Counted from the first letter of the stretch, positions 24,454-33,680 are shown. The stretch: DNA of 64,000 nucleotides from Lutibacter sp. (GCA_027449025.1 DAIDMK010000003.1:62001-126000), one strand, 5' to 3'. Notes: generated by a model from the letters alone, not told the origin. A program made the numbers and translations.

Positions 24454-26283
24454 TTAAATTTCATTAAATTTCAATATGGGCATTAGCGTTCTTTTTTTAT
24501 CTTGAATCTTTTGCATTTTGCGTAGTATTTTATCTAACATTTTAACAGTTTGTTCTATATAAGGTCCTTTATTTAGCATCACGCATTCTGCTCGTTGTGC
24601 CATTGCCGCATCAGTAATTTCTGCCCTTGTTGGCATTCCTTTTTTTGTCAAATTTTCTAAAATTTGCGTGGCCCAAACAACTGGTAAATGTGCCGCATCA
24701 CACATTTGTATTATTTCCTCTTGAATTGTGGCGAAATTTTCCCAACCTGTTTCAATGGCTAAATCGCCACGGGCAATCATTACACCAACTGGATAGTTTT
24801 CCATTACTTTTAATAAGATACTCGGCAGATTTCTATATCCTTCCGCAGTTTCAATTTTTAAAATAATACCATTGTTGGCATTTATTTTTTTCATTTCATT
24901 TAACAAGTCTTCAACGTCATGTTTATTGTTTACAAATGAAAAACTAACCACATCAGCATTTTCCGCAATAAACTTTAAGTCTTTTTTGTCTTTAACAGTT
25001 AAACCCACAAAATCTGTTTTGTTGGATGGCAGATTTATCCCTTTGTCTGTTTTTAATTTTCCTCCGTTCTTTTTAGTGCTTGTAATTTCAATAATTAAAT
25101 ATTCTGGTTGATTCTCCATAACAATACCGGCAATCTTACCATCATCAAAAAAAATGGGCTCTCCCGCGGTTACGGTATCTAAATATTTTGGTAAAGTACA
25201 AGAAATATGCGCTATTTCAACAACATCTCCACTATCGTTACGAACAGTTGGACCACCTAAAATAGGTTCTTTATCGAGTCTTAATAAATCACCTTTTGAT
25301 AAAAAAATAATCTCTTCCAATGGTGTTAAATCATAAATAGTATGGATTTCTGAAGGGGATTCTTTTTCAAAAAACACATTTAACATCGTTCCAATATTTA
25401 TATAGACAGATTTATTACATAAACCCCAGCAGCCATTACTTTCTTTTTCGTCAATAAATATTTTACGTTTTTTGCCGCGTGAGTCCTTAAAAATAATAAC
25501 GGAATCTTTATTGCTTTTTTTAAGCCATTTTTTGTTAACTGATATAACGGCATCTGCCTGTTTATCTTTTGGAGGCTTTGCGCCATAAGGAGCCAGCCAA
25601 ACTCTTGCAGGTTCAATTACTTGACCTAATATATTTTTTTTTGGTTTTATGTGTATTGCTTTTAGACCAGGTTTTATTTTACCTGTCCTTATTTTTGGAC
25701 CGGCAAGATCCATCGTAATTTTACAATCTTTTTCAACCTCTTTAATGTTATTTATTATTTGTTTCCAAATAACTTTATCATCATAAGCACAATTAATTCT
25801 AACACAGTCCATCCCATGTTTTAACAGCGATTTCACAAATTGTTTATCGGTTGCGGCTTCAGTTGGTTGTGTAATCATAATAGCCGTTTTCCTTTTATTT
25901 TTAATTTTTCCGAAAATTGCTATGGAATTTTGATTCTGGATTATTTTCGCTTCCTTGTTGGTAAGGTCAGTTTTTTCATCGCTGGGTAAATCCATATTTA
26001 ATAAACTATTAACTATGGTTTTAACATTTAGTATTCTGTGTAAAATGCTGTTTTTGGATTCGGGAGATATAGGCAAACCTATTTCGTCTAATTTTTCTTG
26101 TAAAATATTAACGTCAAATGTACGCAAGGCTAAATAGCGAACTAAATTTTTAGCACTTTTGGTGTAATTAGGATGTACATTGCTTAATTGAGTTTGGTAT
26201 TTTAATTCAAATTTAGAAATATTATCAATTACCAAATCAATTGCAATTGCAATATCCTGTAATTTATTTTTTTGGTAACGCAT
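24454..26283 (-). CDS. Atypical pyruvate kinase-like protein
   Basis: 609 residues. The first 125 or so are a helical extension unknown to me. The pyruvate kinase barrel follows: RKTAIMITQP..., MDLAGPKIRTG, an enlarged B domain (about residues 215-370), ADVVSFSFVNNKHDVEDLL, the metal-site strand ILKIETAEG and ARGDLAIETG, then VVWATQILENL and MPTRAEITDAAMAQRAECVML. The C-terminal allosteric domain of ordinary enzymes is missing: the protein ends shortly after the barrel. Normal enzymes read MNVARLNFSH where this one has MDCVRINCAY. It may be a phosphotransferase on another substrate or an unregulated enzyme. Confidence 0.85.
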   Translation of the reverse strand: MRYQKNKLQDIAIAIDLVIDNISKFELKYQTQLSNVHPNYTKSAKNLVRYLALRTFDVNILQEKLDEIGLPISPESKNSILHRILNVKTIVNSLLNMDLPSDEKTDLTNKEAKIIQNQNSIAIFGKIKNKRKTAIMITQPTEAATDKQFVKSLLKHGMDCVRINCAYDDKVIWKQIINNIKEVEKDCKITMDLAGPKIRTGKIKPGLKAIHIKPKKNILGQVIEPARVWLAPYGAKPPKDKQADAVISVNKKWLKKSNKDSVIIFKDSRGKKRKIFIDEKESNGCWGLCNKSVYINIGTMLNVFFEKESPSEIHTIYDLTPLEEIIFLSKGDLLRLDKEPILGGPTVRNDSGDVVEIAHISCTLPKYLDTVTAGEPIFFDDGKIAGIVMENQPEYLIIEITSTKKNGGKLKTDKGINLPSNKTDFVGLTVKDKKDLKFIAENADVVSFSFVNNKHDVEDLLNEMKKINANNGIILKIETAEGYRNLPSILLKVMENYPVGVMIARGDLAIETGWENFATIQEEIIQMCDAAHLPVVWATQILENLTKKGMPTRAEITDAAMAQRAECVMLNKGPYIEQTVKMLDKILRKMQKIQDKKRTLMPILKFNEI

Positions 26284-26421
26284 AATTAAAAAAGTTTAAT
26301 TTACTGTTGATTATACTTAAAGGCACTTTTACATTATTCTTTTACAGTTGCTATTTTGTTGTTCATCATTTATATTTTTTACTAAATAAATTATATTGTT
26401 ATTTTTTTAAATCAATCATAT

Positions 26422-27324
26422 TTAAAACCTTAAAATTTCAGTCATCAAACCAAAACGAATGGTATCAATTTGATGATCAAAGTAAATATTGTAATAATCC
26501 ATGCCATGGTAAAATTGGACAAACAATCCGATATCTTCCAAAAATTTTGGATGATAGTAAAATGTTAGGCGGGCATTTAGCCGTTTTATATCAAAAGTAT
26601 CCTGATTATTTATATTGTCTAACATCAAGGTAGATTCTGCCTTTAATGAGAAATTGGCCTTTCGACTTTTACTAGAATCTTCATCCACAGGAAGTTTATA
26701 AGCTATAAAAGTATTGTGCCAGCGCAATCCGCTGTATCTCCCCTGCATTTCATCCAGCATCCAGCTTTTAGGATGCATTTCAACAGAACTTTTAAAAAAT
26801 TTGAAAGCATTTAAACGATTGCTAAAAGATGATTTAATCAATCCAAATTCAACAAAATTAGTGGCGAAATTTCCAGTCATCAAATTTATAGTTCCATCTT
26901 CTTCGTTATAGAAAGTACCATCTTGACCGTTTGAATGGTGTGCAAATCGACCGAACAAAGTCAGTTTCTTTGAGGCTAGTTTGTTTCCTGTTAAAAAATA
27001 AAGTGTTAGTTGTGGTATATAGCTGGGCGTTCTCACGGGATATGAAGTTTCATCATACATCCTGATAATAATTTGACCTGTAAGAACTCCCAATAATCGG
27101 GAATCTTTACGCTCCCTAATTTTAAAACTGGGACTTACATTTGCTTCAAACATAAGCGGTTCTATATTACCAAAATCAAAAGGAAATGTTACATAGCTAT
27201 CACCTTGATTAATCTGCGCCATTTTATCAAGATCAAGGATTGCTGTGGTATCCACGTTTGATTGTGCAAGAGCAAGGTTTGCAATAAAACCAATTATTAA
27301 CGAAAGCCGGCTATATATTTTCAT
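26422..27324 (-). CDS. Outer-membrane protein, possibly phospholipase A1-like
   Basis: Signal peptide (SRLSLIIGFIANLALAQ) and a strand-rich body ending in YFDHQIDTIRFGLMTEILRF with a C-terminal Phe, as in outer-membrane barrels. FGRFAHHSNGQDG has the His-x-Ser-Asn-Gly spacing of the active site of outer-membrane phospholipase A (His142, Ser144 in E. coli). The rest is too diverged for me to confirm the family. The gene starts four bases after the degenerate repeat copy at 27325-27430. Confidence 0.55.
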   Translation of the reverse strand: MKIYSRLSLIIGFIANLALAQSNVDTTAILDLDKMAQINQGDSYVTFPFDFGNIEPLMFEANVSPSFKIRERKDSRLLGVLTGQIIIRMYDETSYPVRTPSYIPQLTLYFLTGNKLASKKLTLFGRFAHHSNGQDGTFYNEEDGTINLMTGNFATNFVEFGLIKSSFSNRLNAFKFFKSSVEMHPKSWMLDEMQGRYSGLRWHNTFIAYKLPVDEDSSKSRKANFSLKAESTLMLDNINNQDTFDIKRLNARLTFYYHPKFLEDIGLFVQFYHGMDYYNIYFDHQIDTIRFGLMTEILRF

Positions 27325-27430
27325 CTACTTAAATTTTATTTTTTAGCGGCAACAGCCGCTAGCTTGTCTGCCGGGAGGCAGGTTCACCATTCATCATTCA
27401 TTTGTATCAAATTTGTTATGTTCTTTTCAT
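27325..27430 (-). repeat. Degenerate copy of the start-codon-linked repeat
   Basis: On the minus strand it begins ATGAAAAGAACATAACAAAT and ends GTTGCCGCTAAAAAATAAAA TTTAA followed by GTAG and the ATG at 27324. Its ATG shares a base with the TAA of the DUF2141 gene (TAATG). Stop codons break the frame after four codons, and a GC-rich insert (CCTGCCTCCCGGCAGAC) replaces the middle. It therefore no longer encodes the small peptide but keeps both boundaries. Confidence 0.62.
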
Positions 27431-27891
27431 TAAAGATAAATTATTTTCACTTCTTTTTTCATATTTGATTTCACTAAAAAACTTGCTTTAGAAAAGTTAG
27501 GACGATTTGACAACCCGATGGATTCGTAATTTGAAAATCCAACGCCTTCGTTTGGTATTGGTAATAGAAATTTCTTGTCTATTTTACCATTTTTATTTTC
27601 ATCATGTAGAACATTTACGGCATAACTCCCTTCAGGTAAATTTGTAAAGGTAAAAGTGGCCGTTCCATTTTTATCAATTTGAGAAACTCCCTTTTTATAA
27701 TAATTCTCATATTTTTCATCTGGGATGGATCCTTCTTTGTTGTATAATGCGAATATTACCGCTCCTTTAGAATTTCGAAATCCTTCTGATTTTACTGTTA
27801 GGGAGTAGGTTTCTTCAAGGGGTAATTCACCAAAGGATAACATTATAAAAGATAGTAATAATAGGACTGTTTTTTTAAACATTTTTTTCAT
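27430..27891 (-). CDS. DUF2141-family exported protein
   Basis: 153 residues with a signal peptide (FKKTVLLLLSFIMLSFG) and the DUF2141 landmarks: KGAVIFALYNKEG, FTNLPEGSYAVNVLHDENKNGKID, and LPIPNEGVGFSN. The family is a small extracytoplasmic beta-sandwich of unknown function, common in Bacteroidota. It overlaps the membrane protein gene upstream by four bases and the repeat downstream by one, so it is part of the same operon. Confidence 0.85.
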   Translation of the reverse strand: MKKMFKKTVLLLLSFIMLSFGELPLEETYSLTVKSEGFRNSKGAVIFALYNKEGSIPDEKYENYYKKGVSQIDKNGTATFTFTNLPEGSYAVNVLHDENKNGKIDKKFLLPIPNEGVGFSNYESIGLSNRPNFSKASFLVKSNMKKEVKIIYL

Positions 27892-28274
27892 TTTTTAAAT
27901 TTTTGATATGCAAATACGGTAAATGCAAGAGTTATTGTAATTCTAAACAACATGGCGCCAATAGTTTTTGTTTCATAGAGTTCTCCGGCAAAAATTTGGA
28001 CATATAAGCCGATGAATCCAATCGTTAAAATAACAACCGAGGTGCTCAAAAGTTCGAAGGTCCAAGTTTTTGATTTTATGAATCCATAAACGGCTATCAA
28101 ATAGAGAATGCCGCTTATAAAATTTGCCCAAACCACTAGAAACACATAATTGCCTTCTTTTGCGCGCATGCCAAACCAGTCAAATATTATTGAGCCGCTT
28201 AATAATAATGTAAGCAACGCAAAAGCAATTAAAACAATTGCCGCAATGTTGGTAAACAAGTTATTTTTAACCAT
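27888..28274 (-). CDS. Small four-helix membrane protein of unknown function
   Basis: 128 residues with four hydrophobic segments (about residues 9-31, 44-65, 75-92 and 106-123). It shows a similar layout and a similar last segment (AMLFRITITLAFTVFAYQKFKK) to the membrane protein at 33681 (AMSFRVSIWAVVLLLAYKKN), so the two are probably paralogues in the same island. It overlaps the LOG-family gene by eight bases. Confidence 0.6.
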   Translation of the reverse strand: MVKNNLFTNIAAIVLIAFALLTLLLSGSIIFDWFGMRAKEGNYVFLVVWANFISGILYLIAVYGFIKSKTWTFELLSTSVVILTIGFIGLYVQIFAGELYETKTIGAMLFRITITLAFTVFAYQKFKK

Positions 28275-29037
28275 TTGTTTTTATTTTTGTTTTTTGTTTT
28301 TTGCTTTCGCTAAACCACCAATTAGGTTTGTATTGTTTTCTAACTAAACCAAATTTTTTAATGGAGTAAGTTTCAATATGTGCCATTAAATCTTCAACGG
28401 AATCTGTCACAAACAGTAATTTCATATCTTCTGCATGGATGCTTTCATTTTCTGCCATTACTTGGATATGGTGACATAACTCTTTATGATACTCCGAATC
28501 AAAAATTACGATAGGGAAGTCTTTAATTACCTTGGTTTGTATTAAGGTGAGTGCTTCAAATAACTCATCTAAAGTTCCTATACCTCCCGGCATAACCACA
28601 ATGGCGTACGAATATTTAATTAATATAACTTTTCGTACAAAAAAATAAGGGATGTTAATCCATTTATGGAGATAAGGGTTAGGTTTTTGTTCAAAAGGTA
28701 GCATAATATTACAGCCTACGGAATATCCGCCGGCTTCATAAGCTCCTTTGTTCGCGGCTTCCATAATTCCGGGTCCACCGCCTGTCATTACGGTAAAACC
28801 CAATTTCGCCAACGCCGCACCTATTTTCTCCGCATTTTTATAATGCGTTGAATCTTCCGTAAATCGCGCTGAACCAAAAACAGTGACACAGGGACCCACA
28901 AAGTGCATTTTACGAAAAACCCTTATAAAACTGTATTGTACTTTAAATGAAAATAATAATTCCTTAAATCTGGATAAAGGGCCTCTAACAAATAAGGATT
29001 CATCTTTAGACAGTACATATTTCTTTTTGGTTTCCAT
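28267..29037 (-). CDS. LOG-family protein (TIGR00730 type)
   Basis: 256 residues with the Rossmann-like landmarks of the LOG family: GGGPGIMEAANKGAYEAGG and PGGIGTLDELFEALTLIQT. Members act as phosphoribohydrolases on nucleoside monophosphates (cytokinin-type or simple nucleotides). The actual substrate here is unknown. The position inside an operon with exporters, a kinase-like protein and an ATP-cone nuclease hints at a nucleotide or stress theme, which is inference. Confidence 0.9.
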   Translation of the reverse strand: METKKKYVLSKDESLFVRGPLSRFKELLFSFKVQYSFIRVFRKMHFVGPCVTVFGSARFTEDSTHYKNAEKIGAALAKLGFTVMTGGGPGIMEAANKGAYEAGGYSVGCNIMLPFEQKPNPYLHKWINIPYFFVRKVILIKYSYAIVVMPGGIGTLDELFEALTLIQTKVIKDFPIVIFDSEYHKELCHHIQVMAENESIHAEDMKLLFVTDSVEDLMAHIETYSIKKFGLVRKQYKPNWWFSESKKQKTKIKTNG

Positions 29038-29057
29038 AACGCATACTTATTAAAACA

Positions 29058-30179
29058 TTAATTGGTTTTCTTATAACTCCAAACGGCCAATCCATTCATG
29101 ATAATGGCATAAACAATTGTTTTTACAAGAAGGGGTATAATATCAACAAAGCCAGATCCCTTTAGCATCACCATTCTCATAATCTCCACAAAGTATTTTA
29201 TGGGATTAAATTCAGTTAATATTTGCGCCCAATATGGCATACTTTCAATAGGCGTAAAAAGTCCGCTCATCAAAATAAATATTACGATAAAAAACCAGGC
29301 AATAAACATGGCTTGCTGTTGTGTGTCGGTAAAATTTGAGATATATAATCCCATACCTAAAATAACTAGAAGATAAATAGCCGTATAAAAATAAATCAAC
29401 CAAAGGCTTCCTATCATAGGCGTGTTAAAAACAACTTTTGCAATAATTAATCCAATGGTTAATAAAACAAATCCTATAACCCAAAATGGAAATAATTTAC
29501 CAATGATAAACTGATGTTTTTTTATAGGGGTTACATTCATTTGCTCTAAAGTGCCAATTTCTTTTTCACGAACAATATTCATCCCTGATAAAAATAAGGT
29601 AATCATAGACACCAGTAAAACCAATATACCAGGAACCATAAATGTTTTATAGTCTAATGTTATATTGAACCACGATGAAGGAATAGACTCAATATTTTTG
29701 GGTTTGTTTAATGGATCTGATGGAGGCAACATTAATATTTTAGCCTTTTTGTCAAAGTCTTTGACAATCTGGTTGATATACGAGTTTTGCACACCAGCTG
29801 CTGCGCCATCAATTGCATTAATTGTTACGGAAAGATCTGTGTCCTGTTGATTTGATAAATCGCGTTCAAAATAACGTGGAATTTCTAAAATAACATCTAC
29901 CTCTCCTTTAGCCATGGCGGCATTTGCCTCCTTAATTGAAGGAAAATCAGTAATTACATGAAAGTAAGTGGAAGCATCGAATTTTTCTATTAATGCCCTT
30001 GATAAAGTGGTTTGGTCTTTATCTATATAAGAGAATGTTATGTTTTTGATTTCAAATGTCGCCGCATTGGATAAAATCAATAACTGCAACAAAGGCAAAA
30101 TAGAGATAATGGGAAGCATTCCTTTATTTCTAAAAATTTGCTTGAATTCTTTTTGAATGATGTATAGAATTGTGTTCAT
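29058..30179 (-). CDS. ABC-2 family permease (YbhR/YhiH-like)
   Basis: 373 residues: one N-terminal membrane segment (GMLPIISILPLLQLLILSNA), a periplasmic domain of about 140 residues, and five membrane segments, with the conserved NIVREKEIGTLEQMNVTPIKKHQFIIGK loop (here NIVREKEIGTLEQMNV). It pairs with the similar permease at 30286; together with the two ATPases and the adaptor and TolC genes it forms a YbhFSR-like exporter. Confidence 0.9.
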   Translation of the reverse strand: MNTILYIIQKEFKQIFRNKGMLPIISILPLLQLLILSNAATFEIKNITFSYIDKDQTTLSRALIEKFDASTYFHVITDFPSIKEANAAMAKGEVDVILEIPRYFERDLSNQQDTDLSVTINAIDGAAAGVQNSYINQIVKDFDKKAKILMLPPSDPLNKPKNIESIPSSWFNITLDYKTFMVPGILVLLVSMITLFLSGMNIVREKEIGTLEQMNVTPIKKHQFIIGKLFPFWVIGFVLLTIGLIIAKVVFNTPMIGSLWLIYFYTAIYLLVILGMGLYISNFTDTQQQAMFIAWFFIVIFILMSGLFTPIESMPYWAQILTEFNPIKYFVEIMRMVMLKGSGFVDIIPLLVKTIVYAIIMNGLAVWSYKKTN

Positions 30180-30285
30180 TTTTTATTCTTTAGTATCTGG
30201 TATTAAGTATCAAAAAAATATAAATTTTTTAGCCTTAATTTTTAATTTTTAATTATTCATTATTAACTATTAATTTTTAATTATT

Positions 30286-31392
30286 CTATTCCAGCCTAAT
30301 TTTATATTTTTTAATACTCACAATTATAAAAAACAGTGTCATAGACAGTATAATAAGCGTTTCTTTCCAAATAAAACTTAATCCAACCCCTTTAAGCATA
30401 ATTGCTTTTATAATAATGATAAACCATTTTGCAGGTATGATATGGCTAATTACTTGTAATGGGGAAGCCATACTGGCAATAGGGAAAATGAATCCCGACA
30501 ACAAAATAACCGGAAGCATCAAGCCCATTAAAGATATCATCATAGCGGTTTGTTGGGTGGAGGAAATGGTAGAAATTAAAATCCCTAACGATAATGCATT
30601 TATAATGAATAGCACACTTTCAAATCCTAGTAAAAATAAGCTTCCCTCAACTGGCATTTTAAATATGAAAATACTCATCAAAACAATGACTATTGCATTT
30701 ATTACCGATAAGAATATATAAGGAAATACTTTCCCAAGTATTACCTGAAATGGTTTTAAGGGAGATACCAACAATATTTCCATAGTGCCTAATTCTTTTT
30801 CACGCGTTATGGAAATTGAAGTCATCATTGCTGAAACCAACATTAAAATAACCGTCATAACTCCCGGAACAAATGTAAAAACACTTTTTAATTCAGGATT
30901 GTAAACATTGCGAGTTTCAGAATTTATTTGAAAGGGTGCCTTTATATCTTTATTAATTTCCAACTGATAATTTTGCAAGATTGAATTAAGATAACTGTTA
31001 ATGGTGTTGGAGGTATTTGGGTCTGTTGCATCTGTGATTATTTGAACATATGTCTTGTTTTCTTTTGTTAATTTCTCACTAAAATCCTTCTCAAAAACCA
31101 AAACCGCTTTTACACTTCCCTTTTGAAAAACAGGTTCAATTTCAGCATCATTTGTAATCATTTGCTTATTGGTAAAATATTTTGACGCTGAAATTTTATT
31201 GATAATCTCTTGTGTTGTTGCATCCTTGGATTTGTCGAAAAAGGCAACATCAACATTGTTAATTTCATTGGTAATGGCAAATCCGAAAAGTAATACTTGC
31301 GCGATGGGCATCCCAAAAAGGATGAACAATGAGCGCGTATCTCTAAAGATATGGTAAAATTCTTTTCTTATAAATCCTGCAAATCGTTTCAT
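30286..31392 (-). CDS. ABC-2 family permease (YbhS-like)
   Basis: 368 residues with the same layout as the permease at 29058: N-terminal segment (SLFILFGMPIAQVLLFGFAI), periplasmic domain, then ITREKELGTMEILLVSPLK and five membrane segments. The two are paralogues that most likely form a heterodimer. The 106 bases to the next gene are AT-rich with repeated TAATTTTTAATT motifs and no gene. Confidence 0.9.
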   Translation of the reverse strand: MKRFAGFIRKEFYHIFRDTRSLFILFGMPIAQVLLFGFAITNEINNVDVAFFDKSKDATTQEIINKISASKYFTNKQMITNDAEIEPVFQKGSVKAVLVFEKDFSEKLTKENKTYVQIITDATDPNTSNTINSYLNSILQNYQLEINKDIKAPFQINSETRNVYNPELKSVFTFVPGVMTVILMLVSAMMTSISITREKELGTMEILLVSPLKPFQVILGKVFPYIFLSVINAIVIVLMSIFIFKMPVEGSLFLLGFESVLFIINALSLGILISTISSTQQTAMMISLMGLMLPVILLSGFIFPIASMASPLQVISHIIPAKWFIIIIKAIMLKGVGLSFIWKETLIILSMTLFFIIVSIKKYKIRLE

Positions 31393-31416
31393 ATAGTTAT
31401 ATTGTTATCATGTGGA

Positions 31417-31470
31417 GTGAAATGGAGGGCAATCTCACTTCGTAAATATGGGATTGCCATACTTCACTAT
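31417..31470. repeat. Imperfect inverted repeat in the ABC gene cluster
   Basis: AGTGAAATGGAGGGCAATCTC and GGGATTGCCATACTTCACT are imperfectly complementary and lie in the 122-base gap between the permease and ATPase genes. On the minus strand it resembles the TGTCATTGAGA...GTGAAGCAATC repeats scattered through flavobacterial genomes. Confidence 0.4.
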
Positions 31471-31514
31471 GTTATATTCTCAATGACATTTCAAATATTA
31501 TTTTATTTTTTTAT

Positions 31515-32249
31515 TTACTCAATATTTCGCGCCAATTTTAAAAACACGTCATTCATAGAATTTACTTTAAACTGTTCTTTTAGTTTTTTTGGGGTGTCTA
31601 AAGCTTCAATTCTGCCTTCGACCATAATTGAAACACGATCACAATATTCAGCTTCATCCATATAATGCGTAGTCACAAAAACAGTTGTTCCGTTGTTGGA
31701 TGCTTTATAGATCATTTCCCAAAACTGTCGTCTGGTAATGGGGTCAACACCTCCTGTTGGCTCATCTAAAAATACAATTTTAGGCTCGTGTAATAAGGCT
31801 ACAGAAAATGATATTTTCTGTTTCCAGCCCAATGGCAAAGAACCAACCAGCTCATTCACAATATTTTGTAAGCCTAATTCTTCCACAAGCAGTTGTCTTT
31901 TTTCTTCAATTTTCTTGCGGGACAAACCGTAAATTCCTCCAAAAAATGTGATGTTCTCTTTCACAGTTAAATCATCATATAAAGCAAATTTTTGGCTCAT
32001 ATAGCCAATGTTTTTCTTAATGTCCTCAGAATTCGTAAAAACGTCAAAACCAGCTACTTTTGCATTTCCGGAAGTAGGTTTTGAAATTCCGATAAGCATT
32101 TTCATGGCAGTAGTTTTACCTGCGCCATTCGCACCAAGAAAACCGAATATTTCGCCTTTTTTTACTTCAAAAGTAATTGCATTTACGGCTACGAAATCGC
32201 CAAATTTTTTAGTTAAATTCTCAACTTGTATTACATTAGTGTCTGTCAT
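31515..32249 (-). CDS. ABC transporter ATPase (YbhF-like half)
   Basis: 244 residues: Walker A GANGAGKTTA, signature in GSLPLGWKQKISFSVAL, which departs from the canonical LSGGQ, Walker B IVFLDEPTGGVDP, and His in TTHYMDEAEYCD. This divergent signature is common in the second ATPase half of YbhF-type exporters. Its partner is the ATPase at 32299, which has a normal signature. Confidence 0.92.
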   Translation of the reverse strand: MTDTNVIQVENLTKKFGDFVAVNAITFEVKKGEIFGFLGANGAGKTTAMKMLIGISKPTSGNAKVAGFDVFTNSEDIKKNIGYMSQKFALYDDLTVKENITFFGGIYGLSRKKIEEKRQLLVEELGLQNIVNELVGSLPLGWKQKISFSVALLHEPKIVFLDEPTGGVDPITRRQFWEMIYKASNNGTTVFVTTHYMDEAEYCDRVSIMVEGRIEALDTPKKLKEQFKVNSMNDVFLKLARNIE

Positions 32250-32298
32250 CGTCTTAATTTATGCCAAGCGGGTTTTGAAACCTGTTTGGAGGTTACAT

Positions 32299-33201
32299 TT
32301 ATTTTGCCAATTCCATAAAGGTGTCTTCAATAGTAGTTTCTGTTGGCTGAATAATAATGTTATTTAAGCCTTTGTCTTTTAGAAACAGGGTAAGCTCTTT
32401 GGTGTCAATGGCATCTCTTTTATCGGTATAATGCACAAATTCACCAAAAGGATAAACACTATAACTATGTTTGTACTCTTTTAAAGCCACGAGGAGTTTA
32501 TATATATTGTCTGCTTTTATATCATAGATTGTTGTTGGAAAATGCTTTACAATTTCTTTGGGGTCATCTATTTGTAATATTTTGCCATCCTGAATTAAAG
32601 CTATTCTGTCGCACAATGCAGCTTCATCCATATAAGGTGTAGATACTAATATGGTAATCCCCTTTTTTTGTAGGCGTTTGAGCATTTCCCAAAATTCTTT
32701 TCTTGAAACTGGATCAACCCCTGTGGTTGGCTCATCTAAAAACAGCACTTTGGGTTTGTGGATTAAGGCGCAGGATAAAGCCAATTTTTGCTTCATTCCT
32801 CCAGATAATTGTCCGGCTCTACGTTTTTTAAAAGGCTCTATTTGAATGTAAATATCTTTGATTAAATCGTAGTTTTCTTCGATAGTTGTTCCAAAAATAG
32901 TTGCGAAAAACGTTAAATTTTCTTCTACCGTTAAATCTTGGTATAAGGAGAAGCGACCTGGCATATAGCCCACATTGTTTCTTATTTCTTTATAGTCTTC
33001 TATCACATCAAAGTTAGCAACTGTTGCGGTTCCTTTGTCTGCAAATAATAAAGTGGTAAGGATTCTAAAAATGGTAGTTTTACCGGCACCGTCTGGACCA
33101 ATTAATCCAAACAATTCTCCTTCTTTTACTTCAAAAGAAACATCGTTTACGGCAGTAACATCTTTGAATGATTTGCTAATATTTTTTACTGAAATACTCA
33201 T
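32299..33201 (-). CDS. ABC transporter ATPase with C-terminal extension
   Basis: 300 residues: Walker A GPDGAGKTTI, signature LSGGMKQKLALSCAL, Walker B VLFLDEPTTGVDP, and a Q/H-loop variant STPYMDEAALCD in which Pro-Tyr replaces the usual switch His. After residue 215 comes an extension typical of DrrA/YbhF-type exporters. With the gene at 31515 it makes the two halves that YbhF carries in one chain. Confidence 0.92.
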   Translation of the reverse strand: MSISVKNISKSFKDVTAVNDVSFEVKEGELFGLIGPDGAGKTTIFRILTTLLFADKGTATVANFDVIEDYKEIRNNVGYMPGRFSLYQDLTVEENLTFFATIFGTTIEENYDLIKDIYIQIEPFKKRRAGQLSGGMKQKLALSCALIHKPKVLFLDEPTTGVDPVSRKEFWEMLKRLQKKGITILVSTPYMDEAALCDRIALIQDGKILQIDDPKEIVKHFPTTIYDIKADNIYKLLVALKEYKHSYSVYPFGEFVHYTDKRDAIDTKELTLFLKDKGLNNIIIQPTETTIEDTFMELAK

Positions 33202-33212
33202 TTTTTAGAATT

Positions 33213-33674
33213 TTATTTGAAATAGGCTGAATATTCAGACAAATGTTTGGTTAGTTTTTCCAACGCAGATTTACGCTTGGCTAAATCGTCTTCTGCCAAA
33301 TCTTTAAATAATGGTTTCATCGGCAAAAGATAATTGTGCAATTGGTCATGTGCTTCTCCAGTCATCGTGCATTTGGATATAATGGTTCCAAATTCGGCTT
33401 CCAAATTTGCTTTAAGCTCAGGATAGGCTTCCATATTCTCACTGTTGGTAAAATCGGCTATTAATTGCGTCATTTGTTGGATCCCTTCTGAAGTTTCAGA
33501 ATTCGCCATCCATAAATCTCCGTTATTTAATTTTAATACCCCTTCACTTTCATGAGTTTCTTCTTCAGTTTGAGCAGGTTTATTGACTTCCTGTTTTTTG
33601 TTTTTATCATTGTTGCATGAAACAACTAAAAAGTTAGCCAAAATGACCATAATTAAAATATTTGCTTTTTTCAT
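33213..33674 (-). CDS. Small predicted periplasmic lipoprotein with Cys/Met/His cluster
   Basis: 153 residues; signal MKKANILIMVILANFLVVSC with Cys20, an acidic linker (TEEETHESEG), then a helical domain. The segment SKCTMTGEAHDQLHNYLLPM places Cys, Met and two or three His residues on neighbouring turns, which may bind a metal or heme. I do not recognise the family. It is embedded in the exporter operon 11 bases upstream of the ATPase gene at 32299. Confidence 0.62.
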   Translation of the reverse strand: MKKANILIMVILANFLVVSCNNDKNKKQEVNKPAQTEEETHESEGVLKLNNGDLWMANSETSEGIQQMTQLIADFTNSENMEAYPELKANLEAEFGTIISKCTMTGEAHDQLHNYLLPMKPLFKDLAEDDLAKRKSALEKLTKHLSEYSAYFK

Positions 33675-33680
33675 TTTTTC

